A stretch of DNA of 9,423 nucleotides from Solirubrobacteraceae bacterium (GTDB lineage: Bacteria > Actinomycetota > Thermoleophilia > Solirubrobacterales > Solirubrobacteraceae), in NCBI GenBank assembly GCA_019683665.1, contig JADGIB010000131.1, positions 1 through 9,423 on the forward strand, written 5' to 3'. The notes under the pieces are model-generated. The model saw nothing but the letters and a program-made list of their open reading frames with translations, made no database searches and was not told the origin of the DNA. Numbering within the stretch: position 1 is the stretch's first letter; each line of letters opens with the position of its first letter. Both the position numbers and the translations under genes were made by a program. Of the stretch, positions 6,293-9,423 are shown in pieces.

Positions 6293-7084
6293 TCACGCGC
6301 GGGCGGACTGGTTGCGCCAGGGGGCGACGCGGACCTCCAGCCACCGCAGCAGCTGGACGAGGGAGAGCGAGATCGCGACGAGCAGGAAGAGCGCGGCGTA
6401 GAGCGTTGGCGCCTCGAACGTCTCGCCGGCGCGCTGGATGACGTAGCCGAGGCCGTCGTTGCCGCCGAAGATCTCGGCGATGACCATGCCGACGAGGCCG
6501 CGGGTCAGGCCCTGGTTGAGGCCGGAGACGATGAACGGCAGCGTGAACGGGAAGACGACCTTCGCGTAGAGCGCCAGCCGCGAGGCGCCGAAGACCCGCC
6601 CGGCGCGCAGGAGCGACGGGTCGACCGTCTTCGGGCCGGCCATGCAGTTGATGACGATCGGGAAGAGGGCGGAGAGGAAGATGAGGACGAGCTCCGCCAT
6701 CTGCGAGAACCCGAAGATGAGGACGAGCAGCGGGGTGATCGCCACGCGCGGCAGCGACGCCATCGCCCACACGTACGGGCTCAGGAGCGTGTAGGCGGCG
6801 GGGCTGGAGCCCATGAGCAGGCCGACCGGGATGCCGACGACGGCGGCGGCGACCATCCCGATCGCGAAGCAGCGCAGGCTCCACAGCAGCGCGTCGGTGA
6901 GCGTCCCGTCGGCGAAGCCCTCGCGCAGCGCGTCCCAGGTGTCCGACGGCGCCGGGAAGAAGAGCGGGTTGATGACCTCTTCCTTGGCGACGATCTCCCA
7001 GATCGTCAGGAAGACGACGACGTTGACGACGCTGAGCGCGATCCGGGCCCAGCGGCTGTCGGGCAGGCGCAGGCGCCCGCTCAT
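6293..7084 (-). CDS. ABC transporter permease, SsuC/TauC type
   Basis: A 263-residue inner-membrane subunit (BPD_transp_1 fold) with about six hydrophobic segments: the first near residues 13-34, then the block around LRCFAIGMVAAAVVGIPVG, and the last near the C-terminus. The cytoplasmic coupling (EAA-like) loop is recognisable as AGRVFGASRLALYAKVV followed by FPFTLPFI, matching the GASRxxxxxxVxLPxxLPxI pattern of nitrate/sulfonate/taurine permeases. The ATG at 7084 overlaps the ATPase stop (ATGA) and has AAGGAGGT at 7091-7098, six bases upstream, so translation is both coupled and independently strong. It should pair as a homodimer with the adjacent ATPase and receive substrate from the lipoprotein receptor encoded next. 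Family call is secure; the transported ligand is unknown. Confidence 0.92.
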   Translation of the reverse strand: MSGRLRLPDSRWARIALSVVNVVVFLTIWEIVAKEEVINPLFFPAPSDTWDALREGFADGTLTDALLWSLRCFAIGMVAAAVVGIPVGLLMGSSPAAYTLLSPYVWAMASLPRVAITPLLVLIFGFSQMAELVLIFLSALFPIVINCMAGPKTVDPSLLRAGRVFGASRLALYAKVVFPFTLPFIVSGLNQGLTRGLVGMVIAEIFGGNDGLGYVIQRAGETFEAPTLYAALFLLVAISLSLVQLLRWLEVRVAPWRNQSARA

Positions 7085-7890
7085 GCCTCCACCTCCTTGG
7101 CGCCGAGCGCCTCCCCCTTGAGCAGGTCCCAGACGTGCTCGCGCAGCGGCGCGTACTCGGGGTGCGCCTTGATGTCGTAGTCGAAGCGCGGGCGCGGCAG
7201 CGGGACGTCGATGATCTCGCGCACCTGGCCGGGCCGGTGGCTGACGATGACGAGCCGGTCGGCGAGCGCGATCGCCTCGTCGATCGAGTGGGTGATGAGG
7301 ATCGTCGTCAGGCCGGTGGCGGCGACGATCCGCTCGAGGTCGCCCTGCATCGCCTCGCGGGTCATCGCGTCGACGGCGCCGAGCGGCTCGTCGGCCAGCA
7401 GGACGCGCGGGCGCCCGACGAGCGCGCGGGCGATGCCGACGCGCTGGCGCATGCCGCCGGACAGCTCGTACGGGAAGGCGCGCTCGAAGCCGGTGAGCGA
7501 GACGAGCTCGATCGCCTCGCGGATGCGGGCGTCGATCTCGTCGCGGCTGAGCCCGTGGCGCTGGAACTCGAGGCCGAAGCGGACGTTCGCCTCGACGGTG
7601 CGCCACGGCATGAGCGCGTAGTCCTGGAAGACCATCGCGCGGTCGGGGCCGGGCGCGGTGACCTCGACCCCGTCGACGCGCACGCTCCCCGACGACGCCG
7701 GCACGAGCCCGGCGACGACGTTGAGGAACGTCGTCTTCCCGCACCCGGACGGGCCGACGATCGCGACGAACTCGCCGCGGGCGACGTCGAGGTCGACCCC
7801 GGCGAGCGCCGGCAGCTCGCTGCCGTCGCGCTGGCGGCGGTAGGTCACGGAGACCCCGCGGGCGGTGATGTAGGCGTCCTCAATACCCAT
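7081..7890 (-). CDS. ABC transporter ATP-binding protein, SsuB/TauB type
   Basis: A 269-residue cytoplasmic ATPase driving the importer. All motifs are intact: Walker A GPSGCGKT (46-53), Q-loop Q89 within MVFQDYALMPW, signature LSGGMRQR (143-150), Walker B LLADEP (164-169, D167/E168), D-loop around G171-D174, and switch His H201 in ITHSIDEA. The sequence DYALMPWRTVEANV is characteristic of the nitrate/sulfonate/taurine ATPase group. The frame extends upstream to 7980, but that would start translation inside the operators. ATG 7890 gives the normal N-terminus for the family and has AGGT about seven bases upstream, so I use it. It is the first gene of the leftward operon and lies immediately downstream of the shared divergent control region. 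Confidence 0.93.
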   Translation of the reverse strand: MGIEDAYITARGVSVTYRRQRDGSELPALAGVDLDVARGEFVAIVGPSGCGKTTFLNVVAGLVPASSGSVRVDGVEVTAPGPDRAMVFQDYALMPWRTVEANVRFGLEFQRHGLSRDEIDARIREAIELVSLTGFERAFPYELSGGMRQRVGIARALVGRPRVLLADEPLGAVDAMTREAMQGDLERIVAATGLTTILITHSIDEAIALADRLVIVSHRPGQVREIIDVPLPRPRFDYDIKAHPEYAPLREHVWDLLKGEALGAKEVEA

Positions 7891-7894
7891 AATC

Positions 7895-7923
7895 TTGACC
7901 TGTTCGGTATGGTATACCAAGAT
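7895..7923 (+). promoter_or_regulatory. Possible rightward promoter for the lyase genes
   Basis: TTGACC (7895-7900) matches five of six bases of the -35 consensus. With a 17-bp spacer, the -10 would be CAAGAT (7918-7923), a weak match that keeps the A2, A5 and T6 positions. The first palindrome (7910-7919) would lie in the spacer and overlap the -10, so a bound regulator would block it. The weak -10 keeps confidence low. Confidence 0.35.
7910..7919. promoter_or_regulatory. Operator 1: palindrome TGGTATACCA
   Basis: A perfect 10-bp inverted repeat, centred at 7914.5, in the divergent intergenic region. On the minus strand its context is CTTGGTATACCATAC, so one arm extends as CTTGG like the neighbouring operator. 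A GTATAC core flanked by TGG/CCA is the pattern bound by several FCD-type GntR regulators; the hexuronate regulators UxuR and ExuR of enterobacteria use a very similar TTGGTATACCAA. It would cover the leftward -10. The sequence symmetry is certain; the bound protein, presumably the regulator encoded at 88-795, is inference. Confidence 0.75.
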
Positions 7924-7940
7924 GGTGCTTGGCATGCCAA
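7911..7940 (-). promoter_or_regulatory. Probable leftward promoter of the nine-gene operon
   Basis: Read on the minus strand, TTGGCA (7935-7940) serves as -35 and TATACC (7911-7916) as -10, with an 18-bp spacer. Each hexamer lies within one of the two palindromes, so a regulator on either site would occlude RNA polymerase. Transcription would begin near 7904, leaving a leader of about 14 nt with the AGGT ribosome site before the ATG at 7890. Confidence 0.45.
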
Positions 7941-7942
7941 GC
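7927..7942. promoter_or_regulatory. Operator 2: palindrome GCTTGGCATGCCAAGC
   Basis: A perfect 16-bp inverted repeat centred at 7934.5, exactly 20 bp (about two helical turns) from the centre of operator 1. Aligning the two gives the shared form CTTGGYATRCC. It covers the leftward -35 hexamer and lies just downstream of the possible rightward -10, so it could control both directions. A perfect repeat of this length is very unlikely by chance in so short a region. The binding protein is inferred to be the FCD regulator of this locus. Confidence 0.75.
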
Positions 7943-7969
7943 GCCCAGACCGCAACGACGAGGAGGACC

Positions 7970-8251
7970 GTGCCGCACAAGTTCCTGGTCCACAGACAGG
8001 GCGATCACGTCGGCGTCGCCACCGAGGACATCGCCGAGGGCGAGCGCGTCGAGGGCGTCACGCTCGACGGCGAGACGACCTACGAGGTGACCGCCCGCGC
8101 CGCCGTCCCGCTCGGCCACAAGGTGGCCGTCGCCGCCGTCGAGCCCGGCGGGACCGTCCTGAAGTACGGGATCCCGATCGGGCGCACCGAGACCGGCTTC
8201 GAGGTCGGCGACTACGTCCACACCCACAACCTGAGGAGCGCGCGCTGGTGA
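7970..8251 (+). CDS. suyA: UxaA-family lyase small subunit (SAF domain), sulfolactate sulfo-lyase alpha-like
   Basis: A 93-residue protein consisting of a single SAF domain, equivalent to the N-terminal part of altronate dehydratase (UxaA) but encoded separately, as in (2R)-sulfolactate sulfo-lyase SuyAB. The start of the protein (PHKFLVHRQGDHVGVA, residues 2-17) aligns with the family opening, and GDxVGV is closer to SuyA as I remember it than to the DNVAVA of UxaA. The central LGHKVAV (48-54), VLKYGIPIGR (63-72) and terminal VHTHNLRSARW (83-93) are the conserved SAF landmarks. GTG 7970 is chosen because AGGAGG sits at 7961-7966; in-frame ATGs at 7922 and 7934 fall within the control region and lack ribosome sites. 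The stop overlaps the large-subunit start (GTGA). Family is firm; the sulfo-lyase assignment is moderate. Confidence 0.75.
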   Translation: MPHKFLVHRQGDHVGVATEDIAEGERVEGVTLDGETTYEVTARAAVPLGHKVAVAAVEPGGTVLKYGIPIGRTETGFEVGDYVHTHNLRSARW

Positions 8252-9402
8252 GCGAGGACCTCTTCGGCTACCGCCGGCCCGACGGCCGGGTCGGCATCCG
8301 CAACCACGTCGTCATCCTCCCGATCGACGACATCTCCAACGCCGCCTGCGAGGCCGTCGCCAACCAGGTCAAGGGCACGCTCGCCCTCCCCCACGCCTAC
8401 GGGCGCCTCCAGTACGGGCCCGACCTCGACCTCCTCTTCCGGACGCTCATCGGCACCGGCTCCAACCCGAACGTCGCCGCCGCCGTCGTCATCGGCATCG
8501 AGGAGAACTGGACGCGCAGGGTCGCCGACGGGATCGCGCAGACCGGCAAGCCGGTCGCGTGGTTCGCGATCGAGGGCCACGGCGACCTCGAGACCGTCCG
8601 CCGCGCCTCCTGGGCGGCCGCCGACTTCCTCAAGGACGCCTCCGAGCTGCGGCGCGAGCCGATCGAGCTCTCCGAGGTCGTCGTCTCGATCAAGTGCGGC
8701 GAGTCCGACACGACGACCGGCCTGGCCTCGTGCCCGACGGTCGCCCAGGTCGTCGACCACCTCGTCGACGCCGGCGGCACCGTCATCTTCGGCGAGACGT
8801 CCGAGCTGACCGGCGGCGAGCACCTCATCGCCGACCGCATGGCGACCCCCCAGCTGCGCGAGCGGTTCCTCGGCTTCTACCGCCGCTACGTCGACGCGAT
8901 CGAGTCCCGCGGCGTCGACCTGCTCGGCTCCCAGCCGACGCAGGGCAACATCGCCGGCGGCCTGACGACGATCGAGGAGAAGGCGCTGGGCAACATCGAG
9001 AAGACCGGCACGAAGCCGATCGTCGGCGCCCTCGACAAGGCCGAGGCGCCGCAGGGGCCGGGCCTGCACTTCATGGACTCGTCGTCGGCGGCGGCCGAGT
9101 TCGTGACGCTGATGGCCGCGGCGGGGGCGGTGCTCCACCTGTTCCCGACCGGGCAGGGCAACATCATCGGCAACCCGATCGAGCCCGTCCTCAAGATCTC
9201 CGGCAACCCGAAGACGGTCGCCACGATGCGCGAGCACATCGACACCGACGTCTCCGGGCTGCTGTCGCGGGAGCTGACGCTCGCGCAGGCCGGCGAGCGG
9301 CTGCTGGCCGACGTGCGCCGCGCGATCAACGGCCGGCTCACGGCGGCCGAGGTGCTCGGCCACCGCGAGTTCGTCATGACCCGCCTCTACGAGAGCGCCT
9401 AG
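8248..9402 (+). CDS. suyB: UxaA-family lyase large subunit, sulfolactate sulfo-lyase beta-like
   Basis: A 384-residue cytosolic enzyme subunit, the C-terminal two thirds of a UxaA/GarD-type dehydratase. It would convert (2R)-3-sulfolactate to pyruvate and sulfite if the SuyB reading is right, or dehydrate a sugar acid if not. It opens with GYRRPDGRVGIRNHV (7-21) and DDISNAA (27-33), and contains KCGESDTTTG (149-158), SQPTQGNIAGGLTTIEEKALGN around 230-249, and PTGQGNIIGNPI. Cysteines found in E. coli UxaA are mostly replaced: HTYGC becomes HAYGR (R53), GLGCE becomes GIEEN (E85), and SLGC becomes ALGN (N249), while Cys150 of the ECGGSD-type motif stays. This loss, and the split from the SAF domain, point away from altronate dehydratase. 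GTG 8248 overlaps the alpha stop (GTGA), with GAGGAG nine bases upstream. A palindrome covers the stop. Confidence 0.78.
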   Translation: MSEDLFGYRRPDGRVGIRNHVVILPIDDISNAACEAVANQVKGTLALPHAYGRLQYGPDLDLLFRTLIGTGSNPNVAAAVVIGIEENWTRRVADGIAQTGKPVAWFAIEGHGDLETVRRASWAAADFLKDASELRREPIELSEVVVSIKCGESDTTTGLASCPTVAQVVDHLVDAGGTVIFGETSELTGGEHLIADRMATPQLRERFLGFYRRYVDAIESRGVDLLGSQPTQGNIAGGLTTIEEKALGNIEKTGTKPIVGALDKAEAPQGPGLHFMDSSSAAAEFVTLMAAAGAVLHLFPTGQGNIIGNPIEPVLKISGNPKTVATMREHIDTDVSGLLSRELTLAQAGERLLADVRRAINGRLTAAEVLGHREFVMTRLYESA

Positions 9403-9423
9403 CGCCGCGCGCGGCGCTAGGCG
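9396..9423 (+). terminator. 28-bp perfect palindrome at the end of the lyase unit
   Basis: The last 28 bases of the window form a perfect inverted repeat centred at 9409.5, foldable as a 12-bp stem with a CGCG loop. It includes the TAG stop (9400-9402) of the large-subunit gene and the mirrored CTAG at 9417-9420. It is almost pure G/C, with no T tract visible because the window ends, which resembles actinobacterial intrinsic terminators lacking a U tail. It may extend beyond the window, and bidirectional termination or a protein site are alternatives. Confidence 0.6.

Noticed and set aside
6233..7081. Classical taurine or alkanesulfonate operon (TauABCD/SsuEADCB)
   Set aside because: The transporter subunits resemble that class, but there is no TauD-type dioxygenase, SsuD-type flavin monooxygenase or SsuE reductase in the window, so sulfur scavenging by oxygenases is not supported.
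7135..9402. A 755-codon plus-strand frame running antisense to the ATPase, through the control region and into the large lyase subunit
   Set aside because: The first part is the antisense shadow of the ATPase and the part after the intergenic region is an out-of-frame reading of the small subunit. Only the segment from GTG 8248 shows family motifs, so the long frame is a high-GC artefact and not a fusion.
8248..9402. Altronate or galactarate dehydratase as the function of the large subunit
   Set aside because: The family fits, but most cysteine positions I recall from UxaA are replaced, the SAF domain is a separate gene, and no uronate isomerase, mannonate/altronate reductase or KDG kinase gene is nearby. 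Kept only as the alternative.

Overview
The window is very GC-rich, with G or C at almost every third codon position, frequent GTG starts and long antisense shadow frames. This points to a high-GC actinobacterium. The dense 4-bp overlaps and overall style would fit Thermoleophilia/Solirubrobacterales, but that placement is a low-confidence guess. I see no tRNA, rRNA, CRISPR array or insertion sequence.

Layout: eleven genes form two divergent units separated by a short, comparatively AT-rich control region (7891-7969). Leftward (minus strand) runs one apparent nine-gene operon: ABC transporter ATPase (7081-7890), permease (6293-7084), lipoprotein substrate-binding protein (5142-6233), D-2-hydroxyacid dehydrogenase (4165-5145), creatininase-family hydrolase (3398-4168), Gfo/Idh/MocA oxidoreductase (2328-3395), cupin (1960-2331), MFS transporter (792-1967) and a GntR/FadR-type (FCD) regulator (88-795). 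Most junctions are 4-bp ATGA or GTGA overlaps. Rightward (plus strand) lie two overlapping genes (7970-8251, 8248-9402) for the small SAF-domain and large subunits of a split UxaA-family lyase. Their architecture and residues look more like (2R)-sulfolactate sulfo-lyase SuyAB than altronate dehydratase. A 28-bp perfect palindrome spans the stop codon of the large-subunit gene and reaches the window end. The left edge carries a run of 26 G that is probably a contig-end artefact.

How it may work together (inference): a nitrate/sulfonate/taurine-type ABC importer brings in a small organic anion. The two dehydrogenases and the creatininase-like hydrolase process it. The divergent SuyAB-like lyase removes sulfite (or water) to give pyruvate or a keto-acid. 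The MFS protein may export a product such as sulfite, and the FCD regulator closes the loop. Two palindromes, TGGTATACCA and GCTTGGCATGCCAAGC, have centres 20 bp apart in the divergent promoter region and are the obvious operators for that regulator. The substrate is not determined by the sequence. A C3-sulfonate such as sulfolactate, or a sulfonated or plain sugar acid, are the leading options. The combination of SuyAB with Gfo/Idh, creatininase-like and cupin genes under one regulator is not one I recognise as a described pathway.
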